A stretch of 64,000 bases of DNA from Hugenholtzia roseola DSM 9546 (GTDB taxonomy: Bacteria > Bacteroidota > Bacteroidia > Cytophagales > Bernardetiaceae). The notes under the pieces are model-generated. The model did not search any database. It had not been told where the DNA came from and saw nothing but the letters and a program-made list of their open reading frames with translations. The position numbers and the translations under genes are program-made. This document shows positions 16,955 through 24,963 of this stretch, one piece after another. The stretch covers positions 280,660 through 344,659 of the forward strand of contig NZ_KE383879.1 in the NCBI RefSeq assembly GCF_000422585.1, written 5' to 3'. Position 1 is the stretch's first letter, and each line of letters opens with the position of its first letter.

Positions 16955-17397
16955 GCGCCGTATTTTAAAATGATAGCCATTTGTCCTGCATGATAGGCAG
17001 TATGCGAAAGAATACGCGCAAAGGCTTCGGCTTTGGTCTTAGTGCCAAATTCTTGGGTCGTGATTTGAGCTTGCCAGTCGGCTTGGCTCTGACTCAAAAT
17101 AGCCTTTTCCAGTTTCTCAAAAGCATACTGTTGATAGTCTAAAAGACTTTGTAGGTCTGTCCACTCGCCCGTGTCGCTTTTTTCTATGACGGTTTTAGCC
17201 GACACTTTTACGTCGGGTAGCCTGAAAACATTTTTGGCAAACAATAGCTCCACATCTGCGATATGGCGAATAAGAAAACCTACCGAATTAGGTGCAGGCT
17301 CTAATTTTTTTGTCAAATCTGTTGCGTTCAAATGAACTAACTGATTAGAGAAGCGTGTGCGTGCCTCTACCCAAATACGGTGAAAAGATTGTGTCAT
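16942..17397 (-). CDS. DinB-like (DinB/YfiT) putative metalloenzyme in arsenic operon
   Basis: 151 residues, a four-helix-bundle DinB-family protein. The likely metal-binding His triad is visible: RHIAD in the N-terminal half and SHTAYHAGQ near the C terminus (His-x3-His). Members of this fold act as thiol (bacillithiol, mycothiol) S-transferases or have no known role. It starts one base after the stop of the ArsP-type permease, so it belongs to the arsenic operon. A thiol-arsenic conjugation or isomerisation role would fit that context, but this is inference only. Confidence 0.8.
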   Translation of the reverse strand: MTQSFHRIWVEARTRFSNQLVHLNATDLTKKLEPAPNSVGFLIRHIADVELLFAKNVFRLPDVKVSAKTVIEKSDTGEWTDLQSLLDYQQYAFEKLEKAILSQSQADWQAQITTQEFGTKTKAEAFARILSHTAYHAGQMAIILKYGASKS

Positions 17398-17398
17398 T

Positions 17399-18373
17399 TT
17401 ACAAAATTAAATTAAATAAATACCCTGAAATGATAATACAAGTCGTTACGACACCAAAGAAAATGGCAATCATTTTAACGGACATTACTTTTTTGAGCAA
17501 AGTCGCTTCGGGCAAAGAAAGCCCCACCACGCCCATCATAAAAGCAATCGCCGTTCCCAAAGGGATTCCTTTCTGTACCAAAACTTGAATAATGGGTAAA
17601 ACTCCCGCCGCATTGCTATACATCGGCACTGCCAAAATGACCGCCAAAGGTACAGCCAATGGGTTTTCTTTGCTAATATATTCCTCAAAAAAGCCCGTAG
17701 GAATAAATCCGTGCATCAATGCCCCAATGCCAATGCCTATGATGACGTACCAAAAAACACTTTTGACAATTCCGTAAGCCTCTTTTGTAATTTCGGGAAG
17801 GCGTTGCTTGAAGGTCATTTCTTCGGTTTCCATTTCGTCTTCGGTTTGGGCATTTTTCAACACATTTTGAACCCAATCCGAAAGTAAATGCTCCAAATTG
17901 AGTTTGCCTAAAATAAAACCGCCAATACTTCCCAACAAAATCCCGCTTGAAACATAAATTAGCGTACTTTTCCAACCAAACATACCAATAAACATCGCAA
18001 TCGCCACTTCATTGACCAAAGGTGAAGTTATCAAAAAAGCAAAAGTAATCCCCAAAGGAATCCCGCCTTTGACAAAACCAATAAACAAAGGCACAGACGA
18101 ACACGAGCAAAACGGCGTTACTGCCCCAAAAGTAGATGCCAAAAAATATTCCAATCCGTAGAGTTTATTTCTTGACAAAAAATTGCGAATACGCTCTATC
18201 GGAAAATAAGAATTGACAATGCCCATCACGAAGGTAATGAGAAAAAGCAACAACAAAATTTTGAAGGTATCATACACAAAAAAGTTCAAAGAACTGCCCA
18301 AATGCGAATCTTGGGCAATTCCGAAAACCTGATACACCAACCAATCGGCAAAGTTTTGAATCCAATCAAACAT
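17399..18373 (-). CDS. arsP: ArsP-type permease (PF03773 family), probable organoarsenical or metal exporter
   Basis: 324 residues with eight or more hydrophobic segments and the family signature PFCSCSSVPLFIGFVKGGIPLG, plus a second SNAAGVLPIIQVLVQKGIPLGTAIAFMMGV repeat half. A cytosolic acidic loop (EDEMETEEMTF) joins the two halves. ArsP of Campylobacter exports trivalent organoarsenicals; related permeases handle copper or zinc. Its place between the ArsC-like gene (4-bp gap) and the DinB-like gene (1-bp gap) supports arsenic export. Confidence 0.75.
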   Translation of the reverse strand: MFDWIQNFADWLVYQVFGIAQDSHLGSSLNFFVYDTFKILLLLFLITFVMGIVNSYFPIERIRNFLSRNKLYGLEYFLASTFGAVTPFCSCSSVPLFIGFVKGGIPLGITFAFLITSPLVNEVAIAMFIGMFGWKSTLIYVSSGILLGSIGGFILGKLNLEHLLSDWVQNVLKNAQTEDEMETEEMTFKQRLPEITKEAYGIVKSVFWYVIIGIGIGALMHGFIPTGFFEEYISKENPLAVPLAVILAVPMYSNAAGVLPIIQVLVQKGIPLGTAIAFMMGVVGLSLPEATLLKKVMSVKMIAIFFGVVTTCIIISGYLFNLIL

Positions 18374-18377
18374 AGAT

Positions 18378-18989
18378 TTAAGCGTTTAATGATTTGAAAA
18401 CCCACCACATTTCTTGTGCGATTTGCAAACTTCTTTCCGCATACATCTGCGTTTGCAGTTCCGTACCGTCAAAGGCTTTAGGGTCGTCGTACTCGATAGG
18501 AAAGCGTGCCTCAGCCCCCAAAACCATTGGGCAGGCTTCGTTGGCACTGCTGCACGTCATAATCGCTGCAAATTGACTTTGTGGATTAAAAAAATAATCG
18601 TAGGTTTTGGAAAAACAAATCATCGGGGCTTCATTTTCGTCATATTTAACGGCATATATGGGATTTTTTCCTTCCGAAAGCTGCAAAATTTCAAAACCCT
18701 GATTTTGTAATGTTTCGGCAATCTTAGGAAACATCTCCGTAGCTTCCGTACCGCCCGAATAGCAAAAAATATTTTTTATCCTAAAATGAAAAGCTACCGT
18801 TTGCGCCCAAATCTGCGACAAATGACTTCTGCGCGAATTGTGTGTGCAGATAAAATTTAAGCGAATCGTTTCGCCTTTTTCCAGCTTACTTTTTAGGTAA
18901 TTTGAAAGCGGCATTAAAACCGATTTTCTCTCTTCGGAAATATTGTTTTCCGAAAAACTATTCAAAAGTTCTGTGAGTTTTGTGTTCAT
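18378..18989 (-). CDS. arsC: ArsC-like low-molecular-weight phosphatase/arsenate reductase (copy 1)
   Basis: 203 residues, a protein-tyrosine-phosphatase-fold protein with the P-loop CTHNSRRSH (C-x5-R) at about residues 48-56. Cysteines further on ([17 protein letters not shown]) may form the redox relay of thioredoxin-coupled arsenate reductases. It would reduce arsenate to arsenite for the Acr3 pump, whose gene overlaps it by 4 bp. A paralogue of similar length lies at 43224-43823. It is longer than classical ArsC (about 130-140), as is common in Bacteroidota. ATG at 18989. Confidence 0.8.
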   Translation of the reverse strand: MNTKLTELLNSFSENNISEERKSVLMPLSNYLKSKLEKGETIRLNFICTHNSRRSHLSQIWAQTVAFHFRIKNIFCYSGGTEATEMFPKIAETLQNQGFEILQLSEGKNPIYAVKYDENEAPMICFSKTYDYFFNPQSQFAAIMTCSSANEACPMVLGAEARFPIEYDDPKAFDGTELQTQMYAERSLQIAQEMWWVFKSLNA

Positions 18990-20020
18990 TTTGTATAAAA
19001 TTTTTGTTTGAGGAATAAACTTGCCCTTACCAATAAAATCAAGACAGGCACTTCGACCAAAGGACCGATAACTCCCACAAAAACCTGTTCGGAATGTATG
19101 CCAAAAACGGCAATCGCAACGGCGATGGCTAATTCAAAATTATTGCCCGTAGCCGTAAATGAAATCGAAGCATTTTCTTGATAATTTACCCCCATTGCTT
19201 TATTGATAAAAAAGCTCACAAAAAACATCAAGACAAAATAAATTACCAACGGAATAGCTACCTTTAATACTTCAAAAGGCAATGCTATGATTTTATCACC
19301 TTTGAGGCTGAACATCAATACAATCGTAAAAAGCAAGGCGTACAAAGTAATAGGTGAAATTTTGGGAACAAACTTGGTATTGTACCAAGTAATGCCTTTG
19401 GATTTTAGCAAAAATTTTCGGCTCAAAAAACCTCCTAAAAAGGGGATACCCAAATAAATAAAGACGCTTTGAGCCACTTCGTCCATCGGTACTCGAATGT
19501 TAAAATCCCCCAAACCAAGCGACTGGGGCAAAATATTGATGAAAAGCCAAGCGTAAAAACTGTACGTAACGACCTGAAAGATGCTATTCAATGCCACCAA
19601 CAAGGCGGCATACTCGCGGCTTCCGCCCGCCAAATCATTCCATACAATCACCATCGCAATACAACGTGCCAAACCTATCAAGATAAGTCCAACCATATAG
19701 TTTGGCTCATCTTTGAGGAAAACAACAGCCAAAACAAACATCAATATCGGACCCACTATCCAATTCAAAAGTAGGGAGAGCGACATAACTTTTTTGTTCT
19801 CAAAGGCTTTTGGCAAGAGCGAATAATCCACTTTTGCCAAAGGCGGATACATCATCAGGATTAGCCCGATTGCCAATGGAATATTGGTAGTCCCTACCGA
19901 AAGGGCATCAAAAACTTCCTTCGTATTGGGGAAAAAATAACCTAAGCCCACGCCGATAAGCATTGCTAAAAATATCCAAAGCGTAAGGTAACGGTCGAGA
20001 AATTTGAGTTTTGGTTTCAT
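18986..20020 (-). CDS. arsB: Acr3-family arsenite efflux permease
   Basis: 344 residues with about ten membrane helices, full length for Acr3. It begins [29 protein letters not shown]. The helix [20 protein letters not shown] carries the conserved Cys required in Acr3 transporters. It exports As(III) by proton exchange. It is coupled by a 4-bp overlap to the ArsC-like gene. The 5' region has a large perfect inverted repeat (20039-20084), a plausible operator. ATG at 20020. Confidence 0.93.
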   Translation of the reverse strand: MKPKLKFLDRYLTLWIFLAMLIGVGLGYFFPNTKEVFDALSVGTTNIPLAIGLILMMYPPLAKVDYSLLPKAFENKKVMSLSLLLNWIVGPILMFVLAVVFLKDEPNYMVGLILIGLARCIAMVIVWNDLAGGSREYAALLVALNSIFQVVTYSFYAWLFINILPQSLGLGDFNIRVPMDEVAQSVFIYLGIPFLGGFLSRKFLLKSKGITWYNTKFVPKISPITLYALLFTIVLMFSLKGDKIIALPFEVLKVAIPLVIYFVLMFFVSFFINKAMGVNYQENASISFTATGNNFELAIAVAIAVFGIHSEQVFVGVIGPLVEVPVLILLVRASLFLKQKFYTK

Positions 20021-20038
20021 TTTTTAATTTTCAACTTC

Positions 20039-20084
20039 ATATTTTAAGATTTGAAAATATAGTAACTTTCAAATCTTAAAATAT
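20039..20084. promoter_or_regulatory. 18-bp perfect inverted repeat upstream of acr3, candidate operator
   Basis: ATATTTTAAGATTTGAAA (20039-20056) and its exact complement TTTCAAATCTTAAAATAT (20067-20084) flank a 10-nt spacer. It lies 19 bp ahead of the Acr3 start and after the thioredoxin-like gene. It has no G/C-rich core or T-run, so it is a poor terminator. ArsR-family operators are AT-rich inverted repeats, which makes ArsR binding plausible. Confidence 0.55.
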
Positions 20085-20100
20085 AATTTTTGTTTTATTT

Positions 20101-20334
20101 TTAAATTAAAATATTTTTTACCTCCTCAACAGTGGCGACTTTGCCTTTGATTTTAATTTGCTCATCTATGACCAAAACAGGGGTAGAAAGTACATTATAA
20201 GCCATAATGTCTTGAATATCCTCTACTTTGATAATATGCGCCTCGATACCCAACTGCGAAATCGCTTCTTTTACGTTCGCTTCGGTTTGTTTACATTTGG
20301 GGCAACCTGTACCCAAGATTTTGATGGTTTTCAT
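20101..20334 (-). CDS. small thioredoxin-family (redox-active disulfide) protein
   Basis: 77 residues with a glutaredoxin/thioredoxin-like fold: KTIKILGTGCPKCKQTEANVKEA carries Cys-Pro-Lys-Cys, and STPVLVIDEQIKIKG holds the cis-Pro. It is the first gene of arsenic operon 1 and is likely an electron donor for arsenate reduction or a metal-thiol carrier (inference). A TAnnTTTG promoter lies 35 bp upstream. Confidence 0.85.
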   Translation of the reverse strand: MKTIKILGTGCPKCKQTEANVKEAISQLGIEAHIIKVEDIQDIMAYNVLSTPVLVIDEQIKIKGKVATVEEVKNILI

Positions 20335-20368
20335 TTTGAAAAGGATTGAAGATGAGTGTTTTGTTTTG

Positions 20369-20376
20369 CAAAGATA
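20369..20376 (-). promoter_or_regulatory. -7 promoter box of arsenic operon 1
   Basis: On the minus strand this reads TATCTTTG, an exact TAnnTTTG match, 35 bp ahead of the thioredoxin-like ATG at 20334. The -33 element is weak. Confidence 0.5.
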
Positions 20377-20431
20377 ATACGTTTTTCGTAGAAAGACGAA
20401 ATTTGTAAGAAAAAAGTTACCTTTTCAATTA

Positions 20432-20503
20432 CAAAAAAAGACCCCAAACGCTGCCTTCCCAATTCGCGCTTAGACGCTTGGGATAATTTGGCAAGTTTGG
20501 GGC
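20432..20503 (-). terminator. terminator with branched loop after the 20619-21128 gene
   Basis: On the minus strand GCCCCAAAC (20495-20503) pairs with GTTTGGGGT (20441-20449), followed by seven T (20432-20438). The long loop has its own CCCAA/TTGGG stem. Confidence 0.6.
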
Positions 20504-20618
20504 TATCGCTATTTTTCGTAGGGCTGAAAGAAAACAGCGTTTGGTTTGTGCCTTTGGGCAGTTGCAAACCACTTTTTCTATGAATAAGAACAGATGAGCC
20601 GTTGGTTTAACTATTGAT

Positions 20619-21128
20619 TTAGTCGTTGGTAAGCTCGAAGGCGTAAGACTTGGGGTCTAATTTTAAATTGCTAAGGTTGAAATTTTTGATGAAACGCTCA
20701 ATGACCTCGTCGGTACATTCGCGCACATTGAGGCAGGCATCTAAGCCTACGCCATAGGAAAGGGAATCGTCTAACTCGATAAATTCGCTCACGCGGATAG
20801 TGCCTTCCTCTTGCAGGGTTTCGAGCATTTCGTTGAAATAATCCATCGCTTCGGGATTGCTATCGGCATCTTTTTCTAAATTAAAGGCAGGAAAGGCATC
20901 GGCAACGCGCTGTTCGGCAGCCTCGTAGATATCCATTTCATATTGAAGGCGCAGGGTATAAATGCAGGCATCAAAAATAACGGGATTGCCCTGATACTCG
21001 CCTACAAAATAGACCCCTACCGATTCGGGCGTGCGCTCCATGTCTGGATTGAGGACAAACTGCCTGCCTTCTTGTTGGCATTTTTCGCGTAATTGTTTGA
21101 TGGCTGCGGGAGAAAATCCTTCGTTCAT
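20619..21128 (-). CDS. hypothetical acidic protein
   Basis: 169 residues, not recognised. It is strongly acidic, with no signal peptide or membrane segment, so probably cytosolic. It opens MNEGFSPAAIKQLREKCQQEG; a beta-rich part (VGVYFVGEYQGNPVIFDACIYTLRLQYE) is followed by helices with FNEMLETLQEEG and a C-terminal RFIKNFNLSNLKLDPKSYAF. Intact with its own terminator and codon use like its neighbours, so it is likely a real gene. Single-gene unit, ATG at 21128. Confidence 0.75.
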   Translation of the reverse strand: MNEGFSPAAIKQLREKCQQEGRQFVLNPDMERTPESVGVYFVGEYQGNPVIFDACIYTLRLQYEMDIYEAAEQRVADAFPAFNLEKDADSNPEAMDYFNEMLETLQEEGTIRVSEFIELDDSLSYGVGLDACLNVRECTDEVIERFIKNFNLSNLKLDPKSYAFELTND

Positions 21129-21245
21129 ATAAAGTAAAGAGGAAAGAGAAAGAATGGAAAGAAAATAGGGTCGCGCTTATTACTCGTAAGCGGTGAGTTT
21201 TGTTTGATAAAGGCTTGCTTTTTTGCAAAAGTAACATAAAAAAAG

Positions 21246-21425
21246 ATGCAAAAAAAGACGGCAGCACCATTTTGGGACAATCTTTGCGAAATTGTAGGAG
21301 CTACCCAACCAGAAAAAGCCCTATCTTTCCTTTGCCTTGTGCAGGGCATTGTAAAGCCCAAAGAGGCGCAACAAAGGCGATTTAAAGGCAATTTCGTCGT
21401 TTTTCTATCATTTACCTATCACTAA
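21246..21425 (+). CDS. possible small protein (59 aa) ahead of M48 peptidase
   Basis: An open frame from ATG 21246 to TAA 21423-21425 encodes a 59-residue peptide beginning MQKKTAAPFWDNLCEIVGA and continuing TQPEKALSFLCLVQGIVKPK. It has mixed, helical-looking composition and ends 11 bp before the M48 start, so it could be translated together with it. No family recognised; it may be chance. Confidence 0.35.
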   Translation: MQKKTAAPFWDNLCEIVGATQPEKALSFLCLVQGIVKPKEAQQRRFKGNFVVFLSFTYH

Positions 21426-21436
21426 TTTCAATTCTA

Positions 21437-22255
21437 ATGCAAAAAATAAGAGCTTATTTCCTTCTTCTTCTTATCGCCCTTACTTTTACCTTCGAGCAAA
21501 CCGCTTGTAAGGTAGCAACAGCAGGCGAAAATCAGTTTAACCTTTTCACCGTCGAGGACGATAAAAAACTCGGTGCAAAAGTAGCTGCCGAAATAGAAAG
21601 CAGCCCCGACTACAAAATTTTGAGCGAAAAAGACTATCCCCAAGCCTACCAATACCTGCGCGGTATCACCAATAAAATCCTCAATTCGGGCAAAGTAAAG
21701 CACCGAAACGATTTCCAATGGCAGGTCAAAATCATACACGACGACAAGACCCTAAACGCCTTTTGCACCCCGGGCGGATACATCTACGTCTATACAGGCA
21801 TCATTAAGTTTTTAGACAACGAAGACCAGCTTGCAGGCGTAATGGGACACGAAATTGCACACGCCGACCGCCGCCATTCTACCCGACAAATGACACGCAC
21901 CTACGGTATCCAGACCCTACTCGATGTCGTCTTGGGCAAAGAAAAACAAGGCATGATGACACAAATTGCACAAGGGCTTATCGGACTCAAATACGGACGC
22001 GAAGCCGAAAAGGAAGCAGACGATTATTCGGTCATCTACCTCTGTGCCACCGAATACCAATCCAATGGGGCGGCAGGTTTTTTCCAAAAACTCCTCTCAC
22101 AAGGGCAGGGCGCAGGCGTACCCGAATTTTTAAGCACGCACCCAAGCCCCACTAACCGCGTAGCCGACATCAACCAAAAAGCCGCCGCCATGAAGTGCAG
22201 CACCAAATTGAGCAGCAAAAACTATCAAACCTTCAAAAATATGCTGCCCAAATAA
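21437..22255 (+). CDS. M48-family zinc metalloprotease, exported
   Basis: 272 residues. An N-terminal hydrophobic signal (MQKIRAYFLLLLIALTFTF) ends near a Cys in EQTAC, so it may be a lipoprotein. The catalytic HExxH is in GVMGHEIAHADRRHSTRQM, and the third zinc ligand is the Glu of REAEKEADDYSV. The CTPGGYIYVYTGIIKFL and STHPSPTNRVADI motifs are typical of the BepA/LoiP-like periplasmic M48 group, which degrades misfolded outer-membrane proteins. ATG at 21437; a terminator follows. Confidence 0.92.
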   Translation: MQKIRAYFLLLLIALTFTFEQTACKVATAGENQFNLFTVEDDKKLGAKVAAEIESSPDYKILSEKDYPQAYQYLRGITNKILNSGKVKHRNDFQWQVKIIHDDKTLNAFCTPGGYIYVYTGIIKFLDNEDQLAGVMGHEIAHADRRHSTRQMTRTYGIQTLLDVVLGKEKQGMMTQIAQGLIGLKYGREAEKEADDYSVIYLCATEYQSNGAAGFFQKLLSQGQGAGVPEFLSTHPSPTNRVADINQKAAAMKCSTKLSSKNYQTFKNMLPK

Positions 22256-22271
22256 AAACTCAAAAAGGCAG

Positions 22272-22318
22272 AAAGTCCGTCAGTAGGCTATAATCCTATC
22301 CGACGGACTTTATTTTTT
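22272..22318 (+). terminator. terminator of M48 peptidase gene
   Basis: A 10-bp perfect stem AAAGTCCGTC (22272-22281) with GACGGACTTT (22302-22311), an inner TAGG/CCTA pairing and a following T-run. Confidence 0.85.
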
Positions 22319-22350
22319 TGTCAAGATGTACTGCCAAAAACCTTATAAGG

Positions 22351-22390
22351 ATTTGAAAAATATCATTTATTCTTAAAATATTTTTCAAAT
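22351..22390. repeat. 13-bp perfect inverted repeat
   Basis: ATTTGAAAAATAT (22351-22363) and ATATTTTTCAAAT (22378-22390) with a 14-nt spacer, in the gene-free stretch next to the MITE-like insertion. Function unknown. Confidence 0.5.
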
Positions 22391-22428
22391 ATAAAAAAAC
22401 TAAAAGCGGAAGGGATAACCATAAAAAA

Positions 22429-22837
22429 GGCGTTGTTACAACGGTCAGAAAGTTAAAAATCTGGGTTTTGTGCTTGGTGCAAACCTGCTGAACCCCCACC
22501 CTGCCCTCCCCCCATAGGGGAGGGTTCGAAAATCAAACTAATTTTCAATATTTTGCATAACAAAGCAAAGATACTTTATGATAAAAAAGCCCCGCCCTAT
22601 GGGGGCGGGGTTTGGGCAGTGATGTTAAATTCTAAAAATTAGATTCAAATGTAGGGACAAGGCATTGCCTTGTCCGCAGTGAGATTGAAATAAAAAAGGG
22701 CTTTCAGACCTAAAAAAGGGTTCTGTCCAAATTTTGTTTCGTTTCTAATTTGACCAAACAAGGCTTTTTACAGAACTTAACATTACTGGGGGTTTGGGGT
22801 GGGGTGCATTTAAGGCTTTTATCGTTGTAACAACGCC
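22429..22837. mobile_element. 409-bp MITE-like element with 15-bp TIRs and 9-bp target duplication
   Basis: The left end GGCGTTGTTACAACG (22429-22443) is the exact inverse of the right end CGTTGTAACAACGCC (22823-22837). The 9-bp sequence CATAAAAAA occurs directly outside both ends (22420-22428 and 22838-22846), as expected for a target-site duplication. There is no transposase inside, so it would need one in trans. It contains GC-rich hairpins and a copy of a second dispersed repeat (22618-22787). Confidence 0.7.
22618..22787. repeat. dispersed palindromic element, copy A (nested)
   Basis: 170 bp with imperfect 16-bp terminal inverted repeats AGTGATGTTAAATTCT and AGAACTTAACATTACT. It holds the GGGACAAGGCATTGCCTTGTCC palindrome core and the GGGCTTTCAGACCTAAAAAA segment. 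It is inverted relative to copies B (32407-32575) and C (45347-45526). It lies inside the 409-bp element. Confidence 0.75.
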
Positions 22838-22846
22838 CATAAAAAA

Positions 22847-23220
22847 GCTAATAGCAGCAACTATTACGGTTTCTTTCCACGAAAGGAAAAGGTAGGCAGA
22901 TACACAGAAAGTCAGAAATAGTGATATTTGGACTATCTATAAAATTTTTAGTTTGAATTCCATTTTTTTATTTTTAATGTTTCAGTCAGATTTTCGCTAT
23001 CTTTTTTTTTGCAAGTGGAAAAGAGCAGAAAAAACCACAGTCAGACTAAACAGCCTTAGATTTCTGATTCATAAGGCATTGGGAAGATAAAAAACAAAAC
23101 GCTATTTTGCAATTTTTTGAATCATTTTAACAAAATTTAACTTAGAAAAATTTTAAAAATTCGCCAAACCCTTTTTGCTTTGTTTCTAAATTTTTAAATT
23201 TTCTTGCTGCAAAAATGGAA
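22847..23220. other. gene-free stretch, nothing recognised
   Basis: AT-rich, no convincing ORF, RNA gene or repeat seen between the MITE-like element and the LRR gene terminator. Confidence 0.6.
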
Positions 23221-23266
23221 AAAAACAAAAACCCTCGCCTTTGCAAGCATACGCAAGGACGAGGAC
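23221..23266 (-). terminator. terminator of LRR protein gene
   Basis: On the minus strand GTCCTCGTCCTTGC and GCAAAGGCGAGGG form a stem (23232-23266), with a T-rich run after it. Confidence 0.7.
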
Positions 23267-23301
23267 TTTTCATAAAAATTGGCAAAGTTGGAAATAGTTT
23301 T

Positions 23302-24810
23302 TTATTCATTTACCTCAAATTCGCCTTCGCCCGACACGTCATACTGTTCGGAAATATGGTCGTGTAGCGGCGTGCGAAAGATATAAACTTTGTTCAATTT
23401 TTTTAGCACTTTTAAGGCATCTAAATTTTTAATCTGCGTATAAGCGAGGTCTAAATAGGAAAGATTGCGCGCCTGTGCCAAAATCTCTACCTGCGCCACC
23501 TGCGTATTTCGCGCATTGAGGTAGCTCAAATTGGGCTTATTTTCAAGCCCTTCCAAATCAGTAAGAGGCGTATCTTGGCACTCTAATTTTTCTATTTGGG
23601 TAAGATTTTGCAGCGGCTTCAAAGTCGTTACCTGCGTTTGTCCGATTCGCAATTCCTTTAAATTTTTCTTATCCGCCAAAGGCGCAAGGCTGGTAATCGG
23701 ATTTGCTTCTATATTAAGCGTTTCTAAAAGCACAAGTTTTTGTATAAAATCTAAACTTTGAACGTTGGTACTACCCAAACTAAGCGTTTTGAGTTGTACC
23801 AAATCCGACAAGGCAGACTTTGGCTCTGCCGTAATTCTATCCAAAGTAAGAATCTCTAAGGCTACCAGATTTTGCAGTGGCGCAAGATTTTCTACTTTTG
23901 TATCTTGCAAATAAAGCTCCTTTAAATTAGTCAAATTTTTCAAAGGACTGATATCTACAATTTTTGTATCATTGCAGGAAAGTAGGCGCAATTTTTTGAG
24001 ATTTTGCAGCGGCAGCAGGCTTTCTACTTTTGTCCAACCGATATAAAGTTCGTCTAAATTTGTCAGGTTTTGCAGCGGAGTGAGGTCTTCTATGTTGGTG
24101 CGCCAAGCCAAAATAGAAGTGAGTTTGTCTAAATTCACAAGCGGTTTTATATCAGAAATAGGAGTCATGATAAAACTAATTCGCTCTAATTGGGTCAGAT
24201 TTGAAAGCGGACTTAGGTCGGAAATCAGCGTGTAGGCGATATAAAGGCGTTTGAGATTTTTGCTCTCCGCCAAAGGCTTTAAGTCGGTGATGCCTGTGCC
24301 TGAAATAGATAGCTTTTCTAATTTGCTAATTTTTTTCAAATTTTGTGGCAAATTTTTAATACCGATACATTTTTGTACCCAAATTTCGGTCAGATTGGGG
24401 CAGGCAGTCAGGGGGCTTAGGTCGGAAACCAGCGTTTTTTCAGCCCTTAGAATACGCAAAGCAGGCATATCTGCAAGAGGCGCAAGGTTGCTAATAGGCG
24501 TATAAGAACAATTTAAAACTTCTAATTTAGACAAAATTCTTAATGGTTCTAAATCTAAAATAGAATCATTGTAGGCATCTTTCGTACCCGAAATATCGAG
24601 TTCGTTCAGCAAAGCCAAAGCCTGTAACTGTTGTGCCGACGGTTGTCCCTCCCATTTTTGCGTGCGTATAAAGACATTTTGCCAAATAGAGTCCAAATTT
24701 TGCCACCACATTTGTAGGGGCTGCTGCGCCGATACGCCCTGCCAAAAGCCTAATCCGACACTAAGACAAAAAAAATGAAATACGAATACGATTATTTTTC
24801 TTTTTCGCAT
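23302..24810 (-). CDS. exported leucine-rich-repeat protein (internalin/SDS22 type)
   Basis: 502 residues. A signal peptide (MRKRKIIVFVFHFFCLSVGL..) ends near SAQQ, followed by about 19 leucine-rich repeats of roughly 22 residues with the pattern LxxLxxLxxLxxLxxxxTxIxDLxPL, from about residue 65 to 490. There is no transmembrane anchor or type IX sorting domain at the C terminus, which ends GEFEVNE. It probably forms a periplasmic or surface binding solenoid. A single-gene unit with its own terminator. The ligand is unknown. Confidence 0.88.
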   Translation of the reverse strand: MRKRKIIVFVFHFFCLSVGLGFWQGVSAQQPLQMWWQNLDSIWQNVFIRTQKWEGQPSAQQLQALALLNELDISGTKDAYNDSILDLEPLRILSKLEVLNCSYTPISNLAPLADMPALRILRAEKTLVSDLSPLTACPNLTEIWVQKCIGIKNLPQNLKKISKLEKLSISGTGITDLKPLAESKNLKRLYIAYTLISDLSPLSNLTQLERISFIMTPISDIKPLVNLDKLTSILAWRTNIEDLTPLQNLTNLDELYIGWTKVESLLPLQNLKKLRLLSCNDTKIVDISPLKNLTNLKELYLQDTKVENLAPLQNLVALEILTLDRITAEPKSALSDLVQLKTLSLGSTNVQSLDFIQKLVLLETLNIEANPITSLAPLADKKNLKELRIGQTQVTTLKPLQNLTQIEKLECQDTPLTDLEGLENKPNLSYLNARNTQVAQVEILAQARNLSYLDLAYTQIKNLDALKVLKKLNKVYIFRTPLHDHISEQYDVSGEGEFEVNE

Positions 24811-24963
24811 GTGAGATATTTTTTAAATATTTTCAGGAATAATAACAGATACCGCAACCAAAACGCCTTTGGACAAAGCAAATTTGGCGCACCTTTTTTT
24901 TCATACGCACAAAAGCCAAGAAAAAGTATAACTATTCAAGAAAAAAGCCTGCCTAACTTGTTT

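Noticed and set aside
20331-20567. 78-residue ORF on the minus strand
   Set aside because: It overlaps the terminator hairpin of the gene at 20619 and the promoter of the arsenic operon; no convincing protein features.
21200-21385. 61-residue frame overlapping the small ORF at 21246
   Set aside because: The alternative frame at 21246-21425 has better composition and ends next to the M48 start.
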